Shown here in pieces: positions 1 through 8,746 of a stretch of DNA of 55,424 nt (the first letter of the stretch is position 1; every line of letters starts with the position of its first letter). The notes beneath the pieces are model-generated. The model was given only the letters and a program-made list of their open reading frames with translations, made no database searches and had not been told where the DNA came from. The translations under genes and the position numbers were made by a program. Source of the stretch: Muribaculum sp. (GTDB taxonomy: Bacteria; Bacteroidota; Bacteroidia; Bacteroidales; Muribaculaceae); NCBI GenBank assembly GCA_023666965.1, contig JAMPAZ010000008.1, positions 1-55,424 on the forward strand. The letters run 5' to 3'.

Positions 1-488
1 TCTACGAGAAATGGATGCAGATTTAATAGAAAGAGAGGTAACACCAAAATTAAAACCGAAATATTGGCCAATACACCTCCGGCATTATACCATATTGTAG
101 GAATTTGCTCTAAAGGTAAGTCGGGGGGAGTCAACAAGCACTGACCGCCCGTCCCGGCAACGGAAAATTTCTTAACTTTGGTTTTACCATTGACTTTTAT
201 AAAAGTTAGATTGAATATGCGAAACGACACAAACTTATAACCGGAAAGTAATCCGCACACAAGATGTCCGGCTTCATGAACCGGTATTAGAATTACCACA
301 GCAACACCTAATGACACTAACGCCACCAATGCTGCGCATCCGATTTCCACGCCTTTTGCCGAGGCCATGTTTTCTACAAATTCAGCGAAGGTAGTATCGG
401 TGAAAAGAACAACACCGATAGCAGCTATGATAAGACCGGCCGCAATACCAATCAAAAAGCACACAATCAACTTGAATATCTGTTTCAT
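1..488 (-). CDS. M50-type membrane zinc metalloprotease family protein (partial)
   Basis: The gene starts at 488 and runs off the left edge of the window, so only about 162 residues are visible. Residues 1-30 form a membrane segment, a second one ends at about residue 70, and it runs directly into HEAGH (residues 71-75), the zinc-binding HExxH motif of M50/site-2-type proteases placed in a membrane helix. A later NAGGVLANI stretch (about residue 141) resembles the small-residue motif before a following helix in this family. The start ATG overlaps the stop of the radical SAM gene (ATGA), which suggests translational coupling. The substrate cannot be told, and the second Asp ligand lies outside the window. 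Confidence 0.72.
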   Translation of the reverse strand, partial: MKQIFKLIVCFLIGIAAGLIIAAIGVVLFTDTTFAEFVENMASAKGVEIGCAALVALVSLGVAVVILIPVHEAGHLVCGLLSGYKFVSFRIFNLTFIKVNGKTKVKKFSVAGTGGQCLLTPPDLPLEQIPTIWYNAGGVLANISVLILVLPLFLLNLHPFLV

Positions 489-1411
489 TGCTTTACTTCC
501 ATATTGGGATAGTTTTCTTTGAGGTGATGATCCAGTCGCTTTTTCAGCAGCTCCACAAACTGATAGTTTTTAATGCCCCAGCGAGGCCACTCGAGCAAAT
601 CATCGGGCGATTGACTCGTAAATCGGTCTATTGCAATGCGAGGATTAATTCTTTTGACGATTGTCGCGCAGAAGTCGATATATTCGTCAAGGCTCCACCT
701 CCGGACATCTATTTCTCCAGAATTGACTTGACGGAGGATTTTCGTGCCACGCAACAGCTGAAGTTGATGAAACTTAACAACATCGATTGGCAATTTCGAC
801 ACTCTATCTACTGTCGTCAGCATTTTTTCTTCATCTTCTCCGGGCAATCCAAGTATAAGATGCAGCCCGACATGCAGTCCCCTCTCAGCGGTTCGGCTAA
901 CGGCATCCACTACCGTCTCCCACGTATGACATCTATTGACGAGCATCAATGTACTGTCGTGGGATGATTCAGCACCATATTCAATCATCACGAAATGTCG
1001 TTTCGACAGAGCTACCAAATAATCAAGCAATTCATCGGGGACGCAATCAGGACGCGTCCCTACAACAAGACCGACTACTCCATCCTGCGACAAAGCCTCC
1101 TCATACATGGGTGCCAATATATGAGAAGGAGCATGTGTGCTTGTGTATGCCTGGAAGTAGGCAAGATAACGCATATTAGGATACTTGCGCCCAAAAAATT
1201 TCTTTCCTTCTTCTATCTGCGCCGCCACAGAATCGCTCATACGGCAGTATTCCGGATTGAACGAACGATTTATACAATAAGTACAACCACCAAAAGCGAT
1301 GGTTCCGTCGCGAGTTGGACAGCTTAATCCGGCATCAATAGACAGCTTTTGAATTTTTCCGTCGAAATGTTCGGCTAAAAAGTCGGAATAATCACGGTAT
1401 GGTTTAGTCAT
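485..1411 (-). CDS. TIGR01212-family radical SAM protein (YhcC-like)
   Basis: A 308-residue protein with radical SAM cysteines at C31, C43 and C46, in the spaced form found in the TIGR01212/YhcC family (CPTRDG then GGCTYC). The rest has the (beta-alpha) barrel features of the family, such as GLHLILGLPGE around residue 190. The open frame extends nine codons upstream to 1438, but the ATG at 1411 gives the usual family N-terminus (MTKPYRDYSDFL), so I use that. It is third in a minus-strand run ybaK-aroC-this-M50. The biochemical reaction of the family is not established to my knowledge; oxidative RNA or cofactor modification is only a guess. Confidence 0.85.
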   Translation of the reverse strand: MTKPYRDYSDFLAEHFDGKIQKLSIDAGLSCPTRDGTIAFGGCTYCINRSFNPEYCRMSDSVAAQIEEGKKFFGRKYPNMRYLAYFQAYTSTHAPSHILAPMYEEALSQDGVVGLVVGTRPDCVPDELLDYLVALSKRHFVMIEYGAESSHDSTLMLVNRCHTWETVVDAVSRTAERGLHVGLHLILGLPGEDEEKMLTTVDRVSKLPIDVVKFHQLQLLRGTKILRQVNSGEIDVRRWSLDEYIDFCATIVKRINPRIAIDRFTSQSPDDLLEWPRWGIKNYQFVELLKKRLDHHLKENYPNMEVKQ

Positions 1412-1447
1412 TAGAATCTGAATATCAACGGGTACCAATAAAAATCA

Positions 1448-2524
1448 TTAAATTTTAGTGTTCCTATTCATTAGATACGCATCAAATATTGTCATTGCCG
1501 CCATGGCTTCTACAATTGGGACAGCTCTTGGAAGGACGCAAGGATCATGCCGTCCCCGAGCTTTCAGTACGGTCTTAGTACCGTCGGAATGTATTGTCGG
1601 CACCTCCCGCAAAAGCGTAGCTACAGGCTTAAAAGCGACTCTAAAATATATGTCGGCTCCGTTGGATATTCCTCCTTGTATACCTCCTGAATTATTTGAT
1701 TTAGTATATATTTTGCCAAAATCATCCGTAGCAAATTCGTCGAGCATTTCACTTCCGCGATTCCCTACCCCATCAAATCCCATGCCGTAATCAAATCCCT
1801 TAGCCGCGTTTATTCCCATCATGGCATAGGCCAACCGAGCCTGCAACTTATCAAATACCGGTTCACCAAGTCCTATAGGCACTCCGCGAACCACACATGT
1901 CACCACACCGCCGATTGTATCACCTTTACTTTTAACGTCTTCTATCAAACGGCACATTCTTTCAGCAGTAGGCTTATCCGGACACCTGACAGGGTTAGAT
2001 TCTATCAATGCTCTGTCAAATGCATTGAATCGGCCAGAAAGCACTACATCGCCTACTTGCGAAGTGTAAGCGACTATGTCCACTCCGAGCATAGCAAGTG
2101 CCTGACGTGCGACGGCTCCGGCAACTACCCTCGCTACGGTTTCGCGTGCCGATGAACGTCCTCCTCCACGGTAGTCACGGAATCCGTATTTCCTATCGTA
2201 CGTAAAGTCGGCATGTGAAGGGCGATATGTATCAGCCATCTCTCTGTAGTCAGAGGAATGTTGATTGGTGTTTTCTATAACAAAACCGATCGGAGTGCCT
2301 GTTGTGACATCGTCAATTATACCGCTAAGAAACTTTACTCTATCAGGCTCTTTTCGGGCCGTAACTATATGCGACTGCCCGGGGCGACGGCGATCCAATT
2401 CATACTGGACCGCATCCGTATCAATCCTTATGCCGGCGGGCATCCCGTCAACCACTCCGCCTAAAGCTTCTCCATGAGATTCTCCAAATGACGTAAGCCT
2501 GAAAATTTGTCCAAAAGTATTCAT
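1448..2524 (-). CDS. aroC: chorismate synthase
   Basis: Converts 5-enolpyruvylshikimate-3-phosphate to chorismate with reduced FMN, the last step of the shikimate pathway. The 358-residue length is normal. Visible family signatures are the N-terminal TSFGESHG segment, [17 protein letters not shown], the arginine/serine-rich [14 protein letters not shown] motif near residue 120, and the C-terminal [19 protein letters not shown]. The gene lies 17 bp after ybaK and 36 bp before the radical SAM gene on the same strand, so an operon is likely, although the functions look unrelated. Confidence 0.97.
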   Translation of the reverse strand: MNTFGQIFRLTSFGESHGEALGGVVDGMPAGIRIDTDAVQYELDRRRPGQSHIVTARKEPDRVKFLSGIIDDVTTGTPIGFVIENTNQHSSDYREMADTYRPSHADFTYDRKYGFRDYRGGGRSSARETVARVVAGAVARQALAMLGVDIVAYTSQVGDVVLSGRFNAFDRALIESNPVRCPDKPTAERMCRLIEDVKSKGDTIGGVVTCVVRGVPIGLGEPVFDKLQARLAYAMMGINAAKGFDYGMGFDGVGNRGSEMLDEFATDDFGKIYTKSNNSGGIQGGISNGADIYFRVAFKPVATLLREVPTIHSDGTKTVLKARGRHDPCVLPRAVPIVEAMAAMTIFDAYLMNRNTKI

Positions 2525-2541
2525 ATTTAACCAAATTCTAA

Positions 2542-3036
2542 TTAACGGTCAATCATCGGGCACGCAATGTCAGCGACTTTGGCACGTGTATAGTTAATCA
2601 AATCTTCAGGTTTAATCTGAATCTGCAATCCACGGACACCAGCACTTACAAATATAGTGTCAAAATCCAATGCTGTAGTGTGAAAAAATGTCGGAAACGC
2701 CTTTTTCATCCCAATAGGCGAACATCCACCCCTTATGTACCCCGTCAAAGGCAACAACTCCTTCATCGGAATCAAATCTACTTTCTTGGCTCCGGCGGTT
2801 TTAGCAGCCGCTTTTAGGTCGACTTCGAGATTACCCGGAATGACACATACGATATAACCGCATTTTTCGCCATGGAGAACCAATGTCTTAAATACACGCC
2901 GAATATCTTCACCCAGTTCTTGCGCCACATGATCAGCGGCCAAGTTATTCTCGTCCACGGTATAGGGAATTAACTTATACGTTATTTTTGCCCGATCCAA
3001 CAATCTGGCCGCGTTAGTCTTGACATTTCCTGACAT
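2542..3036 (-). CDS. ybaK: Cys-tRNA(Pro)/Cys-tRNA(Cys) deacylase, YbaK/EbsC family
   Basis: A 164-residue single-domain protein of the YbaK/aminoacyl-tRNA editing family, which hydrolyses Cys mischarged on tRNA(Pro). The features are [13 protein letters not shown] at the N-terminus, the VFKTLVL strand, the [19 protein letters not shown] segment and the C-terminal [10 protein letters not shown] loop that lines the active site. It is the first gene of the minus-strand run down to the M50 protease and has a Bacteroidota-type -7 element about 30 bp upstream of its start. Confidence 0.93.
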   Translation of the reverse strand: MSGNVKTNAARLLDRAKITYKLIPYTVDENNLAADHVAQELGEDIRRVFKTLVLHGEKCGYIVCVIPGNLEVDLKAAAKTAGAKKVDLIPMKELLPLTGYIRGGCSPIGMKKAFPTFFHTTALDFDTIFVSAGVRGLQIQIKPEDLINYTRAKVADIACPMIDR

Positions 3037-3067
3037 ATCAACGTATGTTTTTTACATTGTTTTTTTG

Positions 3068-3075
3068 CAAAGATA
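3068..3075 (-). promoter_or_regulatory. -7 promoter element (TATCTTTG) for ybaK operon
   Basis: The complement reads TATCTTTG, an exact match to the Bacteroidota -7 consensus TAnnTTTG, 31 bp upstream of the ybaK start. No clear TTTG -33 box is found at the usual 19-20 bp spacing. Confidence 0.6.
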
Positions 3076-3156
3076 CATGTTTATAAAACAAAAAACCATA
3101 TTCGCCTCGGACAAATGTTATACAAGACCCGAAATTGAAATTTATCTATACAAAAT

Positions 3157-3186
3157 CGGGGCGGAATCGCTAAAGACTCCACCCCG
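3157..3186 (-). terminator. possible terminator after the small lipoprotein gene
   Basis: Inverted repeat CGGGGcGGA / TCCaCCCCG with one mismatch and a 12-nt loop, just past the stop of the lipoprotein gene. On the minus strand it is followed by a loose T/A-rich run (TTTTGTATAGATAAATTT), so termination is plausible but not textbook. Confidence 0.5.
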
Positions 3187-3213
3187 GTTATAGCAAATAT
3201 TATAATAAAAAAG

Positions 3214-3714
3214 TTACTGGGCTTTTATATTTGGGGTGACTGTGAAAGTATTGTCAGCTCCCGTATCATCGGAATCACTTCCACCGTCTCCGCTGTCATC
3301 GTCTCCATCATCCGGTGTCGGCTCAGTAATTACCAAAGTATAGTCTATGACCGCCTGAGCAGGGCTATAATCAACGGCATATACCGGGAACATAATTCTG
3401 AGCAAATGGCGCCCAACAGGAAGATTTCCGGTTTCAAACGTCATTGCGTACGGAGAGACCACTGTTGTATAGTTAATACCATAATCGAGCTGATATGTGA
3501 CGGCTCCAAAAGCAATGTCTTTTGCGCTCGAATTGACCGGAACAATAGATTCAACCGCAAAACTATCCCCCTGAGGAACAGTAATTGTTCCATTCTCTAC
3601 CTGAGTTCCCTCGCTGAAAGTAACCTGCACGTCAAAATCGGGCAAATTATTGTCGTCGCTACAAGAGAGCAGCAACAACGGCAATGCGAAAAATAAATAG
3701 AATAACTTTTTCAT
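3214..3714 (-). CDS. small surface lipoprotein with Ig-like region
   Basis: A 166-residue lipoprotein. The signal peptide ends in LLLLSC with the acylated Cys at residue 18, followed by SDDNN, an acidic stretch of the type that exports lipoproteins to the cell surface in Bacteroidota. Residues 26-130 look like an all-beta Ig-like fold, and the C-terminal 35 residues are a low-complexity Asp/Gly/Ser tail. Its N-terminal wording (DFDVQVTF ... VPQGDSFAV) resembles the start of the phosphoesterase at 27665-29626. No enzymatic motif is seen, and it is isolated from its neighbours by a terminator and 159 bp of upstream DNA. Function unknown. Confidence 0.75.
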   Translation of the reverse strand: MKKLFYLFFALPLLLLSCSDDNNLPDFDVQVTFSEGTQVENGTITVPQGDSFAVESIVPVNSSAKDIAFGAVTYQLDYGINYTTVVSPYAMTFETGNLPVGRHLLRIMFPVYAVDYSPAQAVIDYTLVITEPTPDDGDDDSGDGGSDSDDTGADNTFTVTPNIKAQ

Positions 3715-3873
3715 AATAGTTTAACATTTAATAAGTGAATCTTAATAACTATACAACACTCATATATTAAATTAGTTTAAGCACGCCAAAGACTTTAACA
3801 CAGATAAATACTTAAAAGAACTTAGTCCGGCTCCCGATTGTTTATCAGTCACTAGACCAATAGATTTAACATT

Positions 3874-4236
3874 ATGACTGATATAGAATTAAGGCGTGTA
3901 TATGACGATCCTTCCGGCACTGCCGGCGACGGCGTTCGCGTATTTGTCGACAAACTTTGGCCCCGCGGGGAATCGAAAGAGAAATTCCATTACGATATTT
4001 GGGCTAAAGAAATAGCTCCGTCCACAGAACTGAGAGAGTGGTTTCATGCGAATCCGGCCGGGCGGTGGGAAGAATTCCGAAGAAAGTATATCGCGGAACT
4101 TAATTCAAATCCGGCCACTGACAGGCTTGTCAAAGAGCTCCAAAACGCTCAAAATGTCACCCTGCTGTACAGTTCGCACGATTCCGAGCACAACAACGCG
4201 GTAATTCTTGCCGACTATCTCAAAAGGAAACTATAG
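3874..4236 (+). CDS. DUF488 family protein (YeaO-like)
   Basis: A 120-residue protein of the DUF488 family: RRVYDDPSGTAGDGVRVFVDKLWPRG at the start, WAKEIAPSTELREWFHANPARW-type middle, and the C-terminal VTLLYSSHDSEHNNAVIL segment. The VDxLWPRG and LLYSSxD motifs are the conserved parts of the family. Its biochemical role is not known. It lies alone between the minus-strand lipoprotein and the plus-strand salvage operon, 31 bp before the next start, and has no recognisable -7 element upstream. Confidence 0.85.
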   Translation: MTDIELRRVYDDPSGTAGDGVRVFVDKLWPRGESKEKFHYDIWAKEIAPSTELREWFHANPAGRWEEFRRKYIAELNSNPATDRLVKELQNAQNVTLLYSSHDSEHNNAVILADYLKRKL

Positions 4237-4255
4237 GACTTACACACTTTTTTCG

Positions 4256-4263
4256 TAATTTTG
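4256..4263 (+). promoter_or_regulatory. -7 element (TAATTTTG) directly before the kinase start
   Basis: TAATTTTG fits TAnnTTTG and ends 4 bp before the ATG at 4268. As transcription in this phylum starts a few bases after the element, the mRNA would be leaderless or nearly so. No good -33 box is visible. Confidence 0.5.
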
Positions 4264-4267
4264 TGGC

Positions 4268-5731
4268 ATGAACGATAATGATTGCCACATTTTAACAGAA
4301 TTGTTCAGCGCTTCTACCGGACAAACGGCCGAACAGATTTATCTTCTGCCGGGAGCCGGTTCAAACAGACGGTATTACCGGCTGTCCAATAGGTATATTA
4401 CGCTCATCGGCGTAGCAGGCAATGTGCTCGCCGAGAACGAAGCTTTTTTATATCTTAGCCGACACTTCAAGGAGCAAAACTTGCCTGTCCCTGCAATACA
4501 TGCCGTATCACCCGACAAGATGCATTATCTCGTGGACGACTTGGGCGATACCGCCTTGTTCGACCTAATACGAGTTGGTCGCGAATCAGGCGTGTGGACA
4601 GACGAAGAGATAAGCGCCCTCGACAAAACCATTAAAATGTTGCCCCTATTGCAGTGGAAAGGAGCAGAAGGACTCGACTTTTCCAAGTGCTATCCCATCC
4701 CACAGATGGATCGACGGTCGATAATGTGGGATTTAAACTATTTTAAATATTGTTTTCTGAAATCGACAGGACTAAACGTCGATGAGCCAAAGTTGGAAGA
4801 CGACTTTCAGAAACTGTGCGACATGCTTTTAGAAAACGATACAGCGACATTCATGTTCCGTGATTTCCAATCTCGGAATGTTATGGTTGATTGCGATGGA
4901 GAGCCGCACTTCATCGATTATCAAGGTGGCCGTCGGGGGCCTTACCAGTATGATGTAGTCTCTTTCCTTTGGCAAGCAAAAGCACGTATACCGGATGAGC
5001 TGAAGGAGCATCTTATCGACTCATACATCGAAGCGAGCAAACCGTTCAAGCTAATAGAACCATCGACATTCCGAAAGGAATTGAGACTGTTCGCATTGTT
5101 CCGTACTTTGCAGGTGCTCGGTGCGTATGGATTTAGGGGCTATTTTGAGCAAAAACGCCACTTCCTCCAGAGTATCCCGGATGCAATATCCAATCTAAGG
5201 GGCATCATTTTGGACAACAAATTCGGATTAGACTATCTATCAGATTTATTAATAACTCTGACCGAACAACCACAGTTTCAGGGAACCGATAAGGCAAATG
5301 CCACAGGAGAACTAACTGTTAAAGTGGCAAGTTTTGGCTTTAAAAAGTCGGGCATTCCTTCCGATCCAACAGGCAACGGAGGCGGCTTCGTATTTGACTG
5401 CCGTGCGCTTAATAATCCGGGCCGATACGAGAGATTCCGCCATCTAACAGGTCTTGACAAGGAAGTAATCGACTTTCTTGAAGCCGACGGAGAAATTCTG
5501 ACATTTCTTGACCACGCATACTCGCTCGTAGATACGTCGGTAGAAAGCTACTTGAAGCGGGGCTTCACAAATCTATCAGTCAGCTTCGGATGCACAGGAG
5601 GACAGCATCGGTCGGTCTACAGTGCCGAGAAAATGGCCGAACATCTTCACCATAAATTTGGGTGCCGAATATATTTGTCACATATCGAGCAAGGCATTAG
5701 TAAAACAATAGAGTCCGATAGGCATGAATAA
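4268..5731 (+). CDS. AmgK-type sugar kinase fused to RapZ C-terminal domain
   Basis: A 487-residue two-domain protein. Residues 1-330 are an aminoglycoside-phosphotransferase-fold kinase like AmgK, which phosphorylates N-acetylmuramate/GlcNAc at the anomeric position in cell-wall recycling. The catalytic loop is FRDFQSRN (D199, N204) and the metal-binding motif is FIDYQG (D217). Residues 350-480 match the C-terminal domain of RapZ (VASFGFKKSGIPSD, GCTGGQHRSV at 441-450), the part that binds amino-sugar phosphate and sRNA in Escherichia coli. The RapZ nucleotide-binding half is absent. The basic C-terminal tail used for RNA binding in E. coli is replaced by an acidic end (ESDRHE). The MurU-like gene overlaps it by 8 bp, supporting a shared pathway. 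Confidence 0.85.
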   Translation: MNDNDCHILTELFSASTGQTAEQIYLLPGAGSNRRYYRLSNRYITLIGVAGNVLAENEAFLYLSRHFKEQNLPVPAIHAVSPDKMHYLVDDLGDTALFDLIRVGRESGVWTDEEISALDKTIKMLPLLQWKGAEGLDFSKCYPIPQMDRRSIMWDLNYFKYCFLKSTGLNVDEPKLEDDFQKLCDMLLENDTATFMFRDFQSRNVMVDCDGEPHFIDYQGGRRGPYQYDVVSFLWQAKARIPDELKEHLIDSYIEASKPFKLIEPSTFRKELRLFALFRTLQVLGAYGFRGYFEQKRHFLQSIPDAISNLRGIILDNKFGLDYLSDLLITLTEQPQFQGTDKANATGELTVKVASFGFKKSGIPSDPTGNGGGFVFDCRALNNPGRYERFRHLTGLDKEVIDFLEADGEILTFLDHAYSLVDTSVESYLKRGFTNLSVSFGCTGGQHRSVYSAEKMAEHLHHKFGCRIYLSHIEQGISKTIESDRHE

Positions 5732-6467
5732 ACAAGCTATGATATTCGCGGCAGGACTCGGGACACGCCTTAAACCGCTTACTGATTCTATGCCAAAAGC
5801 TTTGGTGGAGATTAACGGCACGGCCATGCTCGACCACATCATATCCACTCTTGTCCGCAACGGATTTGGCAGGATTATAATCAATGTCCACCACTTTGCA
5901 GACATGATTGTCAATCACTTGTCAAAGCATGGCCCATACGGAGCTGACATTGTGGTCAGCGACGAGCGTGAGATGCTACTCGACACTGCTGGAGGTATCA
6001 GAAAAGCCGTCGACTTTATAATTCCTGACCGTCCATTGCTAATCCATAATGCCGATATTTTGACGGACATAGATCTTTCGTCGATTTATAATTCAATTGA
6101 TGGAGTAGACGCATCGCTATTATGCTCTTCCGAGCGTAACACGTCAAGATACCTGCTGTTTAACAAAGATAGGCTATTGTCAGGATGGATTAATAAAACT
6201 ACAGGTGAAACTCGTCCGGACGATTTAGACTATGCAAATTTAATTCCGATGGCTTTCGGGGGAATACATGTCATTAGTCCTCGTATGATTGCAAAAATCA
6301 AAGCATCAATAAGCGCGGACAGACCGTCACCGATAATTCCGTTCTACATTCAAATTTGTCACGAATATAAGATACAGGCCTACGTTCCATCATATAAATA
6401 TCAGTGGTTTGACATCGGAAATTTAGACAAACTCAATCAGGCACGAACAACCTTTATCCCAGTGTAG
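5724..6467 (+). CDS. murU: MurU-type sugar-1-phosphate nucleotidyltransferase
   Basis: A 247-residue nucleotidyltransferase. The N-terminus has the signature AGLGTRLKPLTDSMPKAL (residues 10-27) that binds the nucleotide and metal. HNADILTD (about residue 108) carries the metal-binding Asp, and the end WFDIGNLDKL is typical of the MurU/HddC group. MurU converts MurNAc-1-phosphate to UDP-MurNAc. The pairing and 8-bp overlap with an AmgK-like kinase supports the recycling route over other sugar-nucleotide roles. Specificity for MurNAc rather than another sugar-1-phosphate is inferred from context only. Confidence 0.82.
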   Translation: MNKQAMIFAAGLGTRLKPLTDSMPKALVEINGTAMLDHIISTLVRNGFGRIIINVHHFADMIVNHLSKHGPYGADIVVSDEREMLLDTAGGIRKAVDFIIPDRPLLIHNADILTDIDLSSIYNSIDGVDASLLCSSERNTSRYLLFNKDRLLSGWINKTTGETRPDDLDYANLIPMAFGGIHVISPRMIAKIKASISADRPSPIIPFYIQICHEYKIQAYVPSYKYQWFDIGNLDKLNQARTTFIPV

Positions 6468-6473
6468 ACAGCT

Positions 6474-7277
6474 ATGAACATAATCGAGACCATAAAAACC
6501 CGAAAATCAGTCAGAAGATACGCCGACACGCCGGTCCCTGAATCGATTTTGGAACAGATCCAACAAGCCATTGATTCAGCGGAATCGCCATTTGGCGGTG
6601 AAACGACCATTCGGATTAAATCTTTTAACCACGGCGGAGCATTTAAGTCCGGCACTTATGGTGTCATCCGAGGGGCATCCGAATTTTTGCTAATGGCCAT
6701 TGGAGACACCGACCAATCGGCCTTAAGCGCAGGATATAAAATGGAGCAGGTAGTGCTTCGGGCGACAGAGTTGGGAATGGGCACATGTTGGATTGGAGGC
6801 ACATTCAATTCGGGATCTTTTAATAGAGACGAAAAATGGCCCGATGGAGAAGAACTCAAAATCATATCTCCCATAGGCTATCCTGCTATTAAACAGACTG
6901 CGTTAGATAAATTAAGCAGATTAGCGTTTAAAAGCGACCACAGAAAGCCCCTGGATCAACTATTTTACAATGGCGGATTAAATCGCGGGCTAATAGTTGG
7001 GGATCCATTCGAGCCGGCATTAAATATGATGCGCCTGGCCCCTTCATCCACTAATTCCCAACCCTGGAGAGCCATCACCAACGGCAAAGATTTAGTGCAT
7101 TTTTATGTCGAGAAACGAGGATTTCTTCATCTTGTCGACTGTGGTATTGGATTATACCACTTCTACTTGGCCGACACATTTTATGGTGGCAGAGGTCATT
7201 TTGAAAAGTTACAGAAACATCCGGCAGGCAAGTCCGCTTGGACATACTTAACCTCATATATACGGACCGGTAATTAA
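6474..7277 (+). CDS. nitroreductase family protein (TM1586-like)
   Basis: A 267-residue flavoprotein of the nitroreductase superfamily, in the longer form with two related halves (TM nitroreductase type). Seen are TRKSVRRYADTPVP at residues 9-22, the GMGTCWIGGTF motif near residue 100 and MRLAPSSTNSQPWRA near residue 185, which contacts FMN. It follows murU by 6 bp in the same operon. The electron acceptor cannot be predicted. Confidence 0.85.
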   Translation: MNIIETIKTRKSVRRYADTPVPESILEQIQQAIDSAESPFGGETTIRIKSFNHGGAFKSGTYGVIRGASEFLLMAIGDTDQSALSAGYKMEQVVLRATELGMGTCWIGGTFNSGSFNRDEKWPDGEELKIISPIGYPAIKQTALDKLSRLAFKSDHRKPLDQLFYNGGLNRGLIVGDPFEPALNMMRLAPSSTNSQPWRAITNGKDLVHFYVEKRGFLHLVDCGIGLYHFYLADTFYGGRGHFEKLQKHPAGKSAWTYLTSYIRTGN

Positions 7278-7291
7278 ACGACTTCTATATC

Positions 7292-8746
7292 GTGGGCAAA
7301 ACGGGGGAAATAAGGCAAAACAAGCTTTCAGAACTGGTAAGGAGCAATCGTCAAGTGACTTTTGGCGAGCAATTGCGCATTATCATTTCGCTAAGTATTC
7401 CGGCTATTTTAGCACAACTTTCTTCCATCATAATGCAGTATATCGATGCCTCCATGGTCGGGAGATTAGGAGCTGATGCCGCGGCATCAATTGGTCTTGT
7501 CTCCACATCGACATGGTTGTTCGGAGGTCTCTGCGGATCTGTAGCCACCGGATTTTCAGTTCAAGTCGCACATCTTATCGGAGCCGGAGGTGTCAATGAG
7601 GCCAAGTCCGTACTACGGCAAGCTTTGACGGCCGCGCTCATATTCAGTTTAGCAATGACCGCCATCGGAGCGGGTATCAGCCAAAGTCTCCCGATTTGGC
7701 TTGGAGGCAATGATGCCATCACTGGCGGTGCTACACTTTATTTCAGGATTTTTGCCCTGTCATTGCCTGCGCTGATGATGAATTTTTTGGGTGGAAGCAT
7801 GTTACGTTGTAGCGGCAATATGGTCGTGCCGGGAATGCTGAATGTGATGATGTGCGTGCTTGACGTTCTTTTCAACATGTTGTTGATTTTTCCGACACGT
7901 GTCGTCTCGATAATAGGAATGTCGCTTACGATTCCGGGAGCAAGCATGGGTGTCGAAGGTGCTGCTTTAGGCACAGCTTTAGCCGAAATAGCGACCATGG
8001 CGCTTATGCTTTACTTCCTATGCTTTAAAGGTGGCGACCTTCGACTTAAAGGTTTTAAAGGCAGTTTCATACCGACAAAACAATGTCTTACAAAGGCATT
8101 CAAAATCGGAATGCCGATGGGTGTGGAACATTTCATCCTATGTGCGGCTCAAATATTGACCACAGTCATAGTAGCACCATTAGGTACATTTGCTATCGCG
8201 GCAAATGCCTTTGCAATTACGGCAGAGAGTCTTTGTTACATGCCGGGATACGGAATCGGTGACGCAGCTACTACATTGATCGGACAAAGCCTCGGTGCCG
8301 GAAGGAAAGATTTGACGCGAAGCTTTGCCAATATCACCGTGGGAATGGGTATAATCGTCATGACTATCATGGGCATAATAATGTACCTCGCGGCCCCGAT
8401 TATGATGGAAATAATGACTCCTGAACGTCAAATCATCGACTTAGGCGTGATGGCACTCCGTACAGAAGCTTTTGCCGAACCAATGTTCGCAGCATCCATT
8501 GTAGCATACGGTGTATTCGTCGGAGCCGGTGATACTTTGGTGCCCTGCGCCATGAATTTATTCAGCATGTGGGCTGTCAGGCTTTCACTCGCCGCCATTC
8601 TCGCCCCCACCATGGGGTTGCACGGCGTTTGGGTGGCAATGTGCATCGAGCTTTGCTTCCGAGGCCTTATATTCCTCTTAAGACTAAAGGGCAATAAATG
8701 GATGAGTTCCGGAAATATTACAAAACTAAGAAAAGATGAAATATAA
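7292..8746 (+). CDS. MATE family multidrug/Na+ exporter
   Basis: A 484-residue integral membrane protein with twelve predicted helices and two MATE halves. Typical segments are SIPAILAQLSSIIMQYIDASMVGRLG at residues 34-59 and GVEGAALGTALAEI near residue 220. It is cation-coupled export of organic compounds in known relatives. The start is GTG at 7292, 14 bp after the nitroreductase; I found no upstream ATG in frame and no clear ribosome-binding site. The next gene overlaps its end by 11 bp. Substrate unknown. Confidence 0.9.
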   Translation: MGKTGEIRQNKLSELVRSNRQVTFGEQLRIIISLSIPAILAQLSSIIMQYIDASMVGRLGADAAASIGLVSTSTWLFGGLCGSVATGFSVQVAHLIGAGGVNEAKSVLRQALTAALIFSLAMTAIGAGISQSLPIWLGGNDAITGGATLYFRIFALSLPALMMNFLGGSMLRCSGNMVVPGMLNVMMCVLDVLFNMLLIFPTRVVSIIGMSLTIPGASMGVEGAALGTALAEIATMALMLYFLCFKGGDLRLKGFKGSFIPTKQCLTKAFKIGMPMGVEHFILCAAQILTTVIVAPLGTFAIAANAFAITAESLCYMPGYGIGDAATTLIGQSLGAGRKDLTRSFANITVGMGIIVMTIMGIIMYLAAPIMMEIMTPERQIIDLGVMALRTEAFAEPMFAASIVAYGVFVGAGDTLVPCAMNLFSMWAVRLSLAAILAPTMGLHGVWVAMCIELCFRGLIFLLRLKGNKWMSSGNITKLRKDEI

